DNA from: SZUA-309 sp965215995
GTDB lineage: Bacteria > Pseudomonadota > Gammaproteobacteria > Pseudomonadales > Azotimanducaceae
DNA: 64,000 bases
Direction: 5' to 3'
Assembly: GCA_965215995.1 (NCBI GenBank)
Contig: OZ244128.1
Coordinates: forward strand, 3,224,001 to 3,288,000
The first letter of the stretch is position 1. Each line of letters begins with the position of its first letter. The position numbers and the translations under genes are program-made. The notes beneath the pieces are model-generated. The model made no database searches. It was given only the letters and a program-made list of their open reading frames with translations, and was not told the origin of the DNA. Shown here piece after piece: positions 1-7,963 of this stretch.

Positions 1-440
1 AATTCAACAACGCGCAGGGTGCCGTCAGCGAATGTGAGCTGCACGGGCAGCCTGGTATCCAGTGATTTTACCCCGAACAGCATCAGGTGGCGTCCACCCG
101 GCTCGAAACGGATGGTCTCACCCGCCGCAATTTCGACGCCTTCCAGTCGCCGCATGCGCATCACCCCGTCGTCCATCTGCGTCACGTGTATCTCTATCGC
201 CCGCACGGGCTCGGCGCTCGCGCTGACCAGGGTGACGGTCGACCGGGTCCGGTTGGTCACGTCCATATAGGCCACCGTCTTGTCCTGACCGGGAATCAGC
301 GCTCTGACTCGGGCATTGTCGATCAGCACCTCCGACTCGAGGCTGCAGGCACCCACGGTCAGTAGCAAGCCGGTCAGCAGCGCAATTGCCGCAATCGGCT
401 GGAGAACGCTGGATTCCGCGTAAGGCTGGTCAATCCGCAC
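1..440 (-). CDS. PCu(A)C-family copper chaperone-like lipoprotein (C-terminus beyond window)
   Basis: Read on the minus strand from a GTG at 440; the 3' end is cut by the window edge. The N-terminus is hydrophobic and ends in a lipobox-like V-G-A-C around residue 37, so it is probably a lipoprotein. Downstream comes a PCuAC-type core: an E-I-H segment, GVMRMRRLEG, an A-G-E turn and then PGGRHLMLFG, which carries the family's Met/His copper ligands. Family members carry periplasmic Cu(I) to cytochrome oxidase. The GTG start overlaps the stop codon of the upstream gene (430-432), so the two are translationally coupled. The family call is confident; substrate and partner are inferred. No ATG start exists, so a simple ATG scan misses this gene. 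Confidence 0.75.
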   Translation of the reverse strand, partial: MRIDQPYAESSVLQPIAAIALLTGLLLTVGACSLESEVLIDNARVRALIPGQDKTVAYMDVTNRTRSTVTLVSASAEPVRAIEIHVTQMDDGVMRMRRLEGVEIAAGETIRFEPGGRHLMLFGVKSLDTRLPVQLTFADGTLRVVE

Positions 441-1155
441 TGGTCGATTCCTCGAAGCAGAGTATGTCCACCGCTGCGGGTGAGGCAATCTTCACCTGGG
501 CTCTGACTCGAGTCTCACCTTGCGCTGAGTTCATCTGTTGAAACACCCAGCGACCCTCGGCATCGTTGGAGACGTTGATGGTGACCCGGCAATCACCTGC
601 TTTGGCGATTGCCCCGAGCCGCTGGAGCTTCGGTGTCAGTGTCTGGCTGCGCTCGGCGACCAGACGCCAATCGAGGGTCTCCCGCGTCCGCTGGGCGGAC
701 TCAACCAGTGCGATCTGATGAGCCATGGTTTCCACGGGCGGATAATCCGGATAGATCATGCGGGCCTTGGAAACCATGGAGTCCGCCTTCAGCAGCTGAT
801 CCTGATCCAGCGCCGTTTGCGCCTGAACCAGAAAATGTTCGGCCAGACGGGTGAGTCCGGCCACGGCGTGCTCGTTATCCGGCTCATGAAAGAGGACATC
901 GTGATAGATTGACATGGCGCTGCCCCGGGAGGGGTAGATCAGGTGTCCCTGACGCTCCGCGGCTTCCGCGGCATCCAGCATGACGTCGATATCCGAGGGC
1001 TCGGAGGGGGCCGCGTCGGCGATAGAGCCGGCAGACAGGATGGCCGCCAGCATGGCAGCCAGGGTTGTTCGGGCAGCGTGCCGGCTCAATTTAAGAAAAT
1101 TCCCGGGCAATTGGCCACGGAAAGCGAATAATTTCACTAAAATGCACGAGTTCAC
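430..1155 (-). CDS. Uncharacterised periplasmic helical (TPR-like) protein
   Basis: A 241-residue protein with a GTG start. Residues 24-48 form a signal-peptide-like stretch (LAAMLAAILSAG, cleavage near ADA-AP); a start at the TTG at 1089 would put this signal at the very N-terminus and cannot be excluded. The middle (about 55-165) is Ala/Leu/Gln-rich helix with paired-helix spacing that suggests two or three TPR-like repeats. The C-terminal 70 residues look beta-rich and contain two Cys (in GDCRVT and ILCFEE), which could form a disulfide in the periplasm. It is coupled by a stop/start overlap to the copper-chaperone-like gene and lies divergent to dsbD. I do not recognise the family by name; the function is unknown. 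Confidence 0.65.
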   Translation of the reverse strand: MNSCILVKLFAFRGQLPGNFLKLSRHAARTTLAAMLAAILSAGSIADAAPSEPSDIDVMLDAAEAAERQGHLIYPSRGSAMSIYHDVLFHEPDNEHAVAGLTRLAEHFLVQAQTALDQDQLLKADSMVSKARMIYPDYPPVETMAHQIALVESAQRTRETLDWRLVAERSQTLTPKLQRLGAIAKAGDCRVTINVSNDAEGRWVFQQMNSAQGETRVRAQVKIASPAAVDILCFEESTSAD

Positions 1156-1270
1156 GGCGGTGCATAGAGGGACGGACTATATTGCCCGGTCATCTGGCGA
1201 ACTCCAATGACTTTGGCGTGTCCCTTAAACAACGCGAGTGATAGCGCAAATGGACCAGCGGACAGACTTC

Positions 1271-3280
1271 ATGGGCAAATTGGCCACTTACAGACGCCTA
1301 TTTTGTGTCATTTTTGTTGCCTTTACGGGTGCTCTACTGTCGCCTGCGGCCGTTGTTGCCGGCTCGTTGCTGGATGAGTCGTCCGCCACCCAGAATCCGG
1401 ACAAGGTTGACGAGTGGTCGTTTGAAGAACCCGAGTTTCTGCCGGTGGATGAAGCTTTCGTTCTGAGCGCCGAGGTGGCTCAGGATGGTTCCGTGCTGGC
1501 ACGCTGGGAAATCGCCGACGGCTACTATCTGTATCGTCACCGCTTCGCCTTCACCTCCAGGATCGATGCTGATCATCCAACCTCGCCGGTTACCTTTGCC
1601 GAGGCAGAGATACCGCCCGGCAAACGGAAGGTGGATGAGTACTTCGGCGAGGTGGAGGTCTACTACGGCAGTGCTCAGGCCAGGGTACCGGTGGCCGAAG
1701 GGGCGGGAATCGTCGAGGTCGGTATCGAGTATCAAGGCTGTGCCGATGCCGGTTTGTGCTACCCGCCGGAAACCAAGTGGGTTGCGCTGACCGTGGGTCA
1801 ACCGGGCGGCAACACACCCGGTGGTGACACCGGTGTCCGGTTCGCTGATGCCGCAGTGAGCCCCCGAACCGCTTCCGCGGTCACCGCAGGCATCGTTCCG
1901 CAGACCGAGGAACAGGCCTTGGCGTCGACGCTGGCAGAAGGTGGTCTGGCAACAGCCTTGCTGCTGTTTTTCCTCGGTGGCGTGGCGCTCGCCTTCACCC
2001 CCTGTGTATTGCCCATGGTACCGATTCTGTCGAGCATCATCGTCGGTGATTCCGAGGACATGAACCGTCGTCGGGCCTTCACCCTGTCGGTGGCCTATGT
2101 GCTCGGCATGGCTGTGACGTACGCGGCACTGGGTGTGTTGGTAGGTTTGTTCGGCGCCAGCCTGAACCTGCAGGCCGCGCTGCAGTCACCAGCGGTGCTG
2201 GTTTCGTTTGCCATCGTCTTCGTGGCTCTTTCCCTTTCCATGTTCGGATTCTATGAGTTGCAGCTGCCGGCCAGCTGGCAGAATCGCCTGAACGCCATGG
2301 GCGACAAGGTCGGTGGCGGCAAGCATGCCAGCGTGGTGGTCATGGGTTCGCTGTCAAGCCTGGTGGTTTCCCCCTGTGTTTCTGCGCCTCTGGCGGGTGC
2401 GCTGATCTACATCAGCACCACGGGTGATGCGGTGCTTGGCGGTCTCGCGCTGCTCACCCTTGGCCTGGGCATGGGTGTGCCGCTGATTGTTATTGGTGCC
2501 AGCGGCGGGCATCTGCTGCCCAAGGCAGGTGCCTGGATGAATGCGGTGAAGGCCGTGTTCGGGGTTGGGCTGCTTGCTGTGGCCATCTGGCTGCTGGAGC
2601 GCGTCATACCAGCAGGGGCAACCCTGGCTCTCTGGGCAGCGCTTGCCATTGGCTGCGGCGTGTATCTGGGAGCGATGGATTTCTCACCGCGGCAGGGCTG
2701 GGGTCAGCTGTGGAAGGCCAGCGGCGCGTTCAGCTTCATCTACGGGGTGATGCTGCTGATCGGAGCGGCGACCGGTGCGGAAGATCCACTGAAGCCCCTG
2801 GATCGCCTTGCGGGTGCACCGGCAGCCAACGTCGTGGCTGCCCAGGAAGGTGTTGCGCATACCAGCGGTGGGCTGATCTGGCATCCGGTGGCTAGCCTCG
2901 CCGAGTTGGATGCGGAGCTCCTCGAAGCCGACCGAGCAGGACAGCCGGCGCTGCTCGATCTCTACGCGGACTGGTGCATCTCCTGCAAGGTGATGGAGCG
3001 AACGGTCTTCCCGCGCCCGGAAGTGGCCAGCCGGTTGGCTCAGTTCCGGTTGTTGCGCGCGGACGTGACGGAGAACAACGCAGACGATAAGGCACTGATG
3101 GGCGCCTATGGGCTCTTTGGGCCTCCCAGTCTGGTATTTTTCGCCGGAGATAGTCGCGAGTTGAGCGATGTTCGAATTCAAGGGGAGGTCGGTGCCGACG
3201 CCCTTGCGGCTCATCTAGGGGCCGTTCTGGATGCGATAGATGTTGGTAAATTCGGCGATCTTGCAGCCAACTCCAGATAA
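1271..3280 (+). CDS. dsbD: Thiol:disulfide interchange protein DsbD
   Basis: An inner-membrane protein that moves electrons from cytoplasmic thioredoxin to periplasmic DsbC/DsbG and cytochrome c maturation. All three modules are visible: an N-terminal signal peptide and DsbD-alpha domain with Cys157 and Cys163; a polytopic membrane core with Cys245 (FTPCVLPM) and Cys369 (VSPCVSAP); and a C-terminal thioredoxin domain with Cys569-I-S-Cys572 (ADWCISCK). These are the six redox cysteines expected. I start at ATG 1271 because the signal peptide (GKLATYRRLFCVIF...) begins there; a GTG at 1238 in the same frame would add 11 residues. Length (669 residues) is slightly above E. coli DsbD. It precedes aroQ-accB, as in Pseudomonas. 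Confidence 0.95.
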   Translation: MGKLATYRRLFCVIFVAFTGALLSPAAVVAGSLLDESSATQNPDKVDEWSFEEPEFLPVDEAFVLSAEVAQDGSVLARWEIADGYYLYRHRFAFTSRIDADHPTSPVTFAEAEIPPGKRKVDEYFGEVEVYYGSAQARVPVAEGAGIVEVGIEYQGCADAGLCYPPETKWVALTVGQPGGNTPGGDTGVRFADAAVSPRTASAVTAGIVPQTEEQALASTLAEGGLATALLLFFLGGVALAFTPCVLPMVPILSSIIVGDSEDMNRRRAFTLSVAYVLGMAVTYAALGVLVGLFGASLNLQAALQSPAVLVSFAIVFVALSLSMFGFYELQLPASWQNRLNAMGDKVGGGKHASVVVMGSLSSLVVSPCVSAPLAGALIYISTTGDAVLGGLALLTLGLGMGVPLIVIGASGGHLLPKAGAWMNAVKAVFGVGLLAVAIWLLERVIPAGATLALWAALAIGCGVYLGAMDFSPRQGWGQLWKASGAFSFIYGVMLLIGAATGAEDPLKPLDRLAGAPAANVVAAQEGVAHTSGGLIWHPVASLAELDAELLEADRAGQPALLDLYADWCISCKVMERTVFPRPEVASRLAQFRLLRADVTENNADDKALMGAYGLFGPPSLVFFAGDSRELSDVRIQGEVGADALAAHLGAVLDAIDVGKFGDLAANSR

Positions 3281-3359
3281 ATAGCGCAAAACTGCTGGCA
3301 TCCTGCCGATATCTCCGGCAAACTTCGCACAACCTCCAACTGCATAGAGAGGCCTGCTC

Positions 3360-3806
3360 ATGGCCCGACTGCTGGTGCTTAATGGCCCCAATCTCAACCT
3401 GCTGGGAACCCGAGAACCGGAAATCTACGGATTCGACACCCTAGCTGACATCAATGCCAGGCTGACCAGTCGGGCTGAAGCGCTGGGGCACACCATTTCC
3501 TTCGTGCAGAGCAACGCAGAACACGAGTTGATCGACGCCGTTCATCAGGCCCGGTCGGATGGGGTGGGGTGTATCGTCATCAATCCTGGAGCGTTCACCC
3601 ACACCAGCATCGGCCTGCGCGATGCGCTGCTCGGCGTAGCGATTCCGTTCATCGAAGTGCACATGTCTAACGTGCACGCCCGGGAGGGTTTCCGGCAGAC
3701 ATCCTATCTCTCCGATGTGGCTGTGGGTGTCATCACAGGTCTGGGGGCAAAGGGGTATGAGTATGCGGTGGACCGGGCGGCTGCGATCTGTGAGGAGGGT
3801 GCATGA
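3360..3806 (+). CDS. aroQ: 3-dehydroquinate dehydratase, type II
   Basis: Catalyses step three of the shikimate pathway (3-dehydroquinate to 3-dehydroshikimate). The protein has 148 residues, the usual type II length. It shows the N-terminal LNGPNLNLLGTREP signature followed by the catalytic Tyr23 (EIYG), NPGAFTHTS, and the His of IEVHMSNVHAREGFR, all active-site elements of the dodecameric type II enzyme. The ATG follows a short purine run. The stop overlaps the accB start (ATGA at 3803-3806), so the two genes are translationally coupled. The aroQ-accB pairing is common in gammaproteobacteria. Confidence 0.97.
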   Translation: MARLLVLNGPNLNLLGTREPEIYGFDTLADINARLTSRAEALGHTISFVQSNAEHELIDAVHQARSDGVGCIVINPGAFTHTSIGLRDALLGVAIPFIEVHMSNVHAREGFRQTSYLSDVAVGVITGLGAKGYEYAVDRAAAICEEGA

Positions 3807-4255
3807 GCGTTGATCTGAGAAAGGTGAAAAAGCTCATCGAGCTGGTCGAGGAGTCCGGGATCTCCGAGCTCGAGGTGCGAGACGGCGACGAGACCATCCG
3901 CATCGCCCGGCATGGCAATCAGGTGCTGGCGGTGCCGCAGGCTCCACTGCCGGTGCAGGCGCCAGAGGCACCAACCTCCGCGGCGACAGCAGGAGCAGCC
4001 TCCACCGGCCCCGCAGCCAGCGGCTACCAGGTACGCTCACCCATGGCCGGCACGTTTTACCGCTCACCAGCGCCGGATGCTGAGCCCTTCGTGACGGTGG
4101 GCCAGTCTGTGGCGCCCGGGGATGTGCTGTGCATCATTGAGAGCATGAAGATGATGAACGAGATCAAGGCCGAGCAGGCGGGTGTCTGCACGGCCATCCT
4201 GGTGGAGAACGGCGAAGCCATCGGCTCGGGCCAGCTTCTTTTCCGCTTCGACTAG
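3803..4255 (+). CDS. accB: Acetyl-CoA carboxylase biotin carboxyl carrier protein
   Basis: BCCP carries the biotin that shuttles CO2 from biotin carboxylase (AccC) to the carboxyltransferase in the first step of fatty acid synthesis. The 150 residues comprise an N-terminal interaction region (1-40), an Ala/Pro-rich linker (about 48-72) and a biotinyl domain from about 76. The biotinyl lysine is Lys116 in ESMKMMNE. It starts inside the aroQ stop. The usual next gene, accC, is absent: the TAG stop (4253-4255) is itself the edge of a 265-bp inverted-repeat element, and prmA begins immediately beyond it. AccC must be encoded elsewhere if fatty acid synthesis is conventional. Confidence 0.96.
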   Translation: MSVDLRKVKKLIELVEESGISELEVRDGDETIRIARHGNQVLAVPQAPLPVQAPEAPTSAATAGAASTGPAASGYQVRSPMAGTFYRSPAPDAEPFVTVGQSVAPGDVLCIIESMKMMNEIKAEQAGVCTAILVENGEAIGSGQLLFRFD

Positions 4256-4519
4256 GGCCTGTTCACACTAACTATGGAATCGCGCAGGATGCCATTTTTT
4301 CCCGAATCAAGGCGGAGTGAGCGTGGCGTAGCAACGCTACGTGAGCGATCGACAACGCAGAGTCGGGGAAAAATGGCCCCTGCCCGAAGGGTTGCGCCCA
4401 AAATCGTGCCCTGCGTTGTTGCTCGTCGCTCATTTACCGCAAGTAAACTTCGCTCCTCGCGCCTAGCAGGGCACGATTTTGGGCAGCAACGCGACTCCAT
4501 AGTTAGTGTGAACAGGCCC
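4255..4519 (+). repeat. 265-bp TA-flanked palindromic element, copy 1 (MITE-like)
   Basis: Terminal inverted repeats of 30 bp (4255-4284 and 4490-4519, one mismatch) begin GGGCCTGTTCACACTAACTA. TA is duplicated on both sides (4253-4254, 4520-4521) inside a C-TA-G context. Within the outer arms lie two nested stems: one based on CCATTTTTTCCC/GGGGAAAAATGG and one on CCCAAAATCGTGCCCTGC with its complement (about 4390-4480). These carry small tip hairpins (CGTAGC-AAC-GCTACG and TTTAC-CGCAA-GTAAA). No transposase is encoded. TA duplication at CTAG is the target habit of IS630/Tc1-mariner elements, so a non-autonomous element of that type is the best guess. The near-identical 82-codon open frames on both strands are by-products of the symmetry. 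Confidence 0.88.
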
Positions 4520-4529
4520 TAGGCTGAGC

Positions 4530-5417
4530 GTGGGTTGGCTCAAGCTGACACTCCGGCTGGAGCAGGTCTCGGTTCCTGTTGCTGAGTCACTGTTGGCGCC
4601 TTTCGCACCTCTGTCCGTGACCGTGGTCGATGCAGGTGATGAGCCCCTGCTCGAGCCCCAGCCAGGGGCCACGCCGTTGTGGCAGACGTGTCGATTGGAA
4701 GCGCTGTTCGATCTGGAACTGGACGTCGCCTCGCTCCGGGGCGCTCTGGGGAGCCTGGAGGTCGAAACCCTGGATTTCCTGGACGATGCGGACTGGCAGA
4801 ACCGCTGGCGTCAGTATGCCGTGGACTTCTGCTTTGCCGATCGGCTCTGGCTGGTACCCCGGGATACCCCGGCACCGGGTGAACCCGCCGTGCACCTGGA
4901 TCCGGGTCTGGCTTTCGGCAGCGGTAGTCATCCCACCACTCGGCTCTGTCTGGATTGGTTGGCCCGGTCGGAGGTAACGGGCAGGTCGGTGCTCGACTAC
5001 GGCTGTGGTTCCGGGATTCTTGCGTTGGCGGCGATGAAGCTGGGCGCTTCCCGTGTGCTCGCCATCGATCATGACCCGCAGGCACTGCTCGCCACACGGG
5101 AAAACGCTGAATACAATGCGATTGCCCTGCCAGGCGACGGGAAAACGGGTCTCGAAGTCGGGCTTCCGGATGCGCTGGGTGAGAGGTCCTACGACATCGT
5201 AGTGGCCAACATCCTGGCGAACCCGCTGATCGAACTGGCCGATGTGCTGCATGGCGCGCTGCATGAGTCCGGCGTGCTGGTGTTGGCCGGTCTGCTGGAA
5301 GACCAGGTGCAGGCTGTGATGGAGGCCTACCCTGCGCTTCGTTTCGCGGCGCCGGTTGTGGAATCAGACGAGCAGGGCGGGCGCTGGGCGCGGCTGGAAG
5401 GCCGGCGCACCGGTTGA
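4530..5417 (+). CDS. prmA: Ribosomal protein L11 methyltransferase
   Basis: An S-adenosylmethionine-dependent enzyme that trimethylates ribosomal protein L11. The 295 residues match the family length. The N-terminal L11-recognition domain (W-L-K-L-T-L) is followed by the methyltransferase domain: LDYGCGSGILALAAMKLGA (motif I), AIDHDPQA (acidic loop) and VVANILANPLIELA (the NPPY-like motif IV, here N-I-L-A). The start is GTG at 4530, only ten bases beyond the TA duplication of the palindromic element, so the element now supplies its upstream region. In Pseudomonas accC lies directly upstream of prmA. Confidence 0.95.
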   Translation: MGWLKLTLRLEQVSVPVAESLLAPFAPLSVTVVDAGDEPLLEPQPGATPLWQTCRLEALFDLELDVASLRGALGSLEVETLDFLDDADWQNRWRQYAVDFCFADRLWLVPRDTPAPGEPAVHLDPGLAFGSGSHPTTRLCLDWLARSEVTGRSVLDYGCGSGILALAAMKLGASRVLAIDHDPQALLATRENAEYNAIALPGDGKTGLEVGLPDALGERSYDIVVANILANPLIELADVLHGALHESGVLVLAGLLEDQVQAVMEAYPALRFAAPVVESDEQGGRWARLEGRRTG

Positions 5418-5453
5418 GAAAAACAAACGGTCAGGATTACCGTCCCCTCGATC

Positions 5454-6782
5454 ATGGTCGATGAAGATCTCGAACCTCTGATCACCCGCTGTCCGAACTG
5501 CTCCACGCAGTTCCGGGTGACTGAAAGTCAGCTTGCCGCTGCCGGTGGTCGGGTGCGTTGTGGCGCCTGCCTGACCGTATTCGAGGGGACCGACCACCTC
5601 ATCCTGGACGAGGATCCCACCTTCAACGATGGGATGGAAGCGGACGCTGCCCTGGACGCTCTGCTGGATGAGCTGGGAACCGCCGAAGCGCCAGACGCTG
5701 AGTCCAGCGCCACGGAGGACCAGGCGTCCGAAGATCCAACTGTGCCGGCACAGGACAGGCCGGTGATCTACGGAGGCTTTGAGGACGTACCTCAGATTCA
5801 GGCTGACGAACCAGTCGATGAGGCTGAAAACGCGCCCGCATCGGACACGGAAACCGAGCCTGCCGAAGATCTCGAGGCCGTGGAAACAGCGGAAACAGCG
5901 GAAACAGATGAATCAGAGGAATTGGAGGAATCTGAGGAATTGGAGGAATCTGAGGAATTGGAGGAATCTGAAACAGAGGAATCTGAGGAAACAGAGAATT
6001 CAGAGGAAACAGCTGAGGTAGGTGAGGGAGAGGCCCCAGACAAGGCTGCAGCAGCGGCCTCAGACATGGATGCGGATTACAGAGCCTGGATTCGTCCCGG
6101 TACGCCCGACATCGATCAGCTGGTGGATGAGGTGGTCGCGTCAGGTGCCGTAGGACAGGAAGCGGAGACCGGGCCGGCATCCCCTGCAGAGGAGCCTCCC
6201 TCTGAGGCGGAGGAATCCGTTGCGGACGCGGACGATGGTTTCCACCTCTCGACGGTTGAGAAAGCCCTGGAAGAGGAAGGTGCGGTCACCGGCCCGATCA
6301 GCTTCGCGCCTGAACCCCGGCCCTGGTGGGTGATAGGCGTGGTAGCGCTGCTGGCCGTACTGCTCATGGTGCAGGTGTTCTACCTGCAGTTGCCACAGTG
6401 GTCCCGTGATCCTGGAACGCGGGGTCTGTATGAGAGCGTCTGTGGTCTGATCGGTTGCGAGCTGCCCGAAATCAGAGACCTGAGCGGATTGCGTACGCGC
6501 AATCTGGTGGTCCGCAGCCACCCGGATCTGGAACAAGCCCTGGTCATCGATGTGGTGATCGTCAATCAGGCCGGATTCGAGCAACGATTCCCGAGCCTGG
6601 AACTCAAGTTCACATCGGTCGGTGGGCTGCTGGTCGCGGGGCGTACGTTCGAGCCTGAAGAGTACCTGGCAGGGGAGATAGGTGCCGACGATCTGATGCC
6701 AGTAGATACACCGGTACAGGCCTCGCTGGAGATTTCTGACCCCGGCGCAGAAGCCGTGAATTACACACTGAAATTCCGCTGA
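5454..6782 (+). CDS. Zinc-ribbon (MJ0042-type) / DUF3426 membrane protein with acidic repeat linker
   Basis: 442 residues. An N-terminal zinc ribbon has Cys13-x2-Cys16 and Cys36-x2-Cys39 (CPNC...CGAC). A long, very acidic, low-complexity linker of Glu/Ser/Thr follows (about residues 40-275, densest around 140-190). One membrane helix lies near 291-311 (WWVIGVVALLAVLLMVQVFY), and the C-terminal 130 residues form a DUF3426-like domain (GLRTRNLVVRSHPD...). The gene sits between prmA and dusB, as its homologue does in Pseudomonas. The function is not established. The linker is partly built from an exact 18-bp DNA repeat (5916-5969), so its length is likely to vary between strains. Confidence 0.85.
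   Translation: MVDEDLEPLITRCPNCSTQFRVTESQLAAAGGRVRCGACLTVFEGTDHLILDEDPTFNDGMEADAALDALLDELGTAEAPDAESSATEDQASEDPTVPAQDRPVIYGGFEDVPQIQADEPVDEAENAPASDTETEPAEDLEAVETAETAETDESEELEESEELEESEELEESETEESEETENSEETAEVGEGEAPDKAAAAASDMDADYRAWIRPGTPDIDQLVDEVVASGAVGQEAETGPASPAEEPPSEAEESVADADDGFHLSTVEKALEEEGAVTGPISFAPEPRPWWVIGVVALLAVLLMVQVFYLQLPQWSRDPGTRGLYESVCGLIGCELPEIRDLSGLRTRNLVVRSHPDLEQALVIDVVIVNQAGFEQRFPSLELKFTSVGGLLVAGRTFEPEEYLAGEIGADDLMPVDTPVQASLEISDPGAEAVNYTLKFR
5916..5969 (+). repeat. Three exact 18-bp tandem repeats coding EELEES
   Basis: The unit GAGGAATTGGAGGAATCT occurs three times in perfect tandem (5916-5933, 5934-5951, 5952-5969), followed by a diverged half copy. The unit length is a multiple of three, so slippage would add or remove six residues in frame. 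It lies inside the acidic linker of the DUF3426-like protein. Confidence 0.95.
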
Positions 6783-6900
6783 CGGGTGCCCGGTCATTCA
6801 GTGATTCAGGACGCAGATCCAGCGCCGCAAAAGCTTCAGCTCCCGGGAACACAGGAGTATGATTGCGCCCCTTCCTAATCCGAGCTTCTGAGCGCCTCTT

Positions 6901-7869
6901 TTGGTCGCAATCGGTCCCCACAAACTGAGAAACAAAGTGCTGCTGGCCCCCATGGCCGGTGTCACCGATGTGCCGTTCCGGACTCTGACCTGGCGGTTTG
7001 GCGTGGGCCATGTGATCTCCGAAATGGTGGGCAGCAAGGCGGAGCTCTGGGATACCGAGAAATCGCGCCTGCGCCGAGGCACGGTCAGCGGAATCCGTCC
7101 GGTAGCCGTGCAGATCGCCGGAGGAGACCCTGAGGCCATTGCCGAGGCCGCCCGACGCCACTGGCAGGACGGTGCGGACATCATCGATATCAATTTTGGC
7201 TGCCCGGCCAAAAAAGTCTGTCGCAAGGCTGCGGGTTCACAGCTTCTGGGCGATGCGACGCTGGTGCGGAAAATCATCGCCGCGGCGGTGGCTGCTGTGC
7301 CGATCCCGATCACGATCAAGATGCGCACGGGACTTTGCCCTGAATCACGCAACGGCGTAGAGATCGCCAGAGTCGCGGAAGGTGAGGGTGTGGCTGCAAT
7401 CGCCGTGCATGGCCGCACACGCGCCTGCAAGTTCGAGGGCACCGTGGAGTTCGACACCATCGCCCGGATCAAAGCAGCCATCGCCGTACCTGTGTTCGCC
7501 AACGGTGACATTGCCGATCCTCAGGCGGCGGAATCGGTGTTGAAGCGGACGGGTGCCGATGGCGTGATGATCGGTCGTGCTGCCCTGGGTGCGCCCTGGT
7601 TGCCCGGGCAGATTGCCGGGGTGACTGGAGTCCTGTCCCTTGCGGATAAGCTCTCTGTGGTGCGTGAGCATGTTGCGGCAGGGCACGAGTACTACGGCAG
7701 CCCCGGGGTGAAGATCATGCGTAAGCACGTGCAGTGGTATCTGGAAAAGATGCCGGAGCTCGGGGAACCACAGTGGCGGCGGGCACTGATTGCCGAGTTC
7801 AACCAGCTCACGGAAACCGAGGCTCAGCTTGACGCTCTGAGCGGGTTAGGCCCGAGACTCGCAGCGTAG
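6901..7869 (+). CDS. dusB: tRNA-dihydrouridine synthase B
   Basis: An FMN enzyme that reduces uridine to dihydrouridine in the D-loop of tRNA. The 322 residues match DusB. Visible signatures are APMAGVTDVPFR (FMN site), INFGCPAKKVCRKAAGS with catalytic Cys107, HGRTRACKFEG, and the FMN-phosphate motif DGVMIGRAALGAPW. The start is TTG at 6901, fitting the usual first residues before I-G-P. In most gammaproteobacteria fis follows directly; here only 94 bp separate dusB from purH and no fis-like frame is present. Confidence 0.95.
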   Translation: MVAIGPHKLRNKVLLAPMAGVTDVPFRTLTWRFGVGHVISEMVGSKAELWDTEKSRLRRGTVSGIRPVAVQIAGGDPEAIAEAARRHWQDGADIIDINFGCPAKKVCRKAAGSQLLGDATLVRKIIAAAVAAVPIPITIKMRTGLCPESRNGVEIARVAEGEGVAAIAVHGRTRACKFEGTVEFDTIARIKAAIAVPVFANGDIADPQAAESVLKRTGADGVMIGRAALGAPWLPGQIAGVTGVLSLADKLSVVREHVAAGHEYYGSPGVKIMRKHVQWYLEKMPELGEPQWRRALIAEFNQLTETEAQLDALSGLGPRLAA

Positions 7870-7963
7870 TGGGCGCGCGTGATCGCGCTGGATGAGGACA
7901 TACGTGTCGCCGGCGGCGACCAAGACAAGTGTCGCCCCTGGCGACGAGACAACGACGAGAACC

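Noticed and set aside
1156..1237. Possible sigma70 promoter for dsbD around TATATT (1178-1183)
   Set aside because: The only TTC/TTG-like -35 is 21 bp away; spacing too long to support.
4252..4522. 82-codon frames on both strands (start M-E-S-R, end S-I-V-S-V-N-R-P) within the palindromic element
   Set aside because: They recur in the element copies on both strands because the element is an inverted repeat; no ribosome site and no protein-like composition.
5623..6180. 185-codon minus-strand frame, Pro-rich, opposite the acidic linker
   Set aside because: Mirror of the GAG/GAA repeat; the plus strand encodes a recognised zinc-ribbon/DUF3426 protein.
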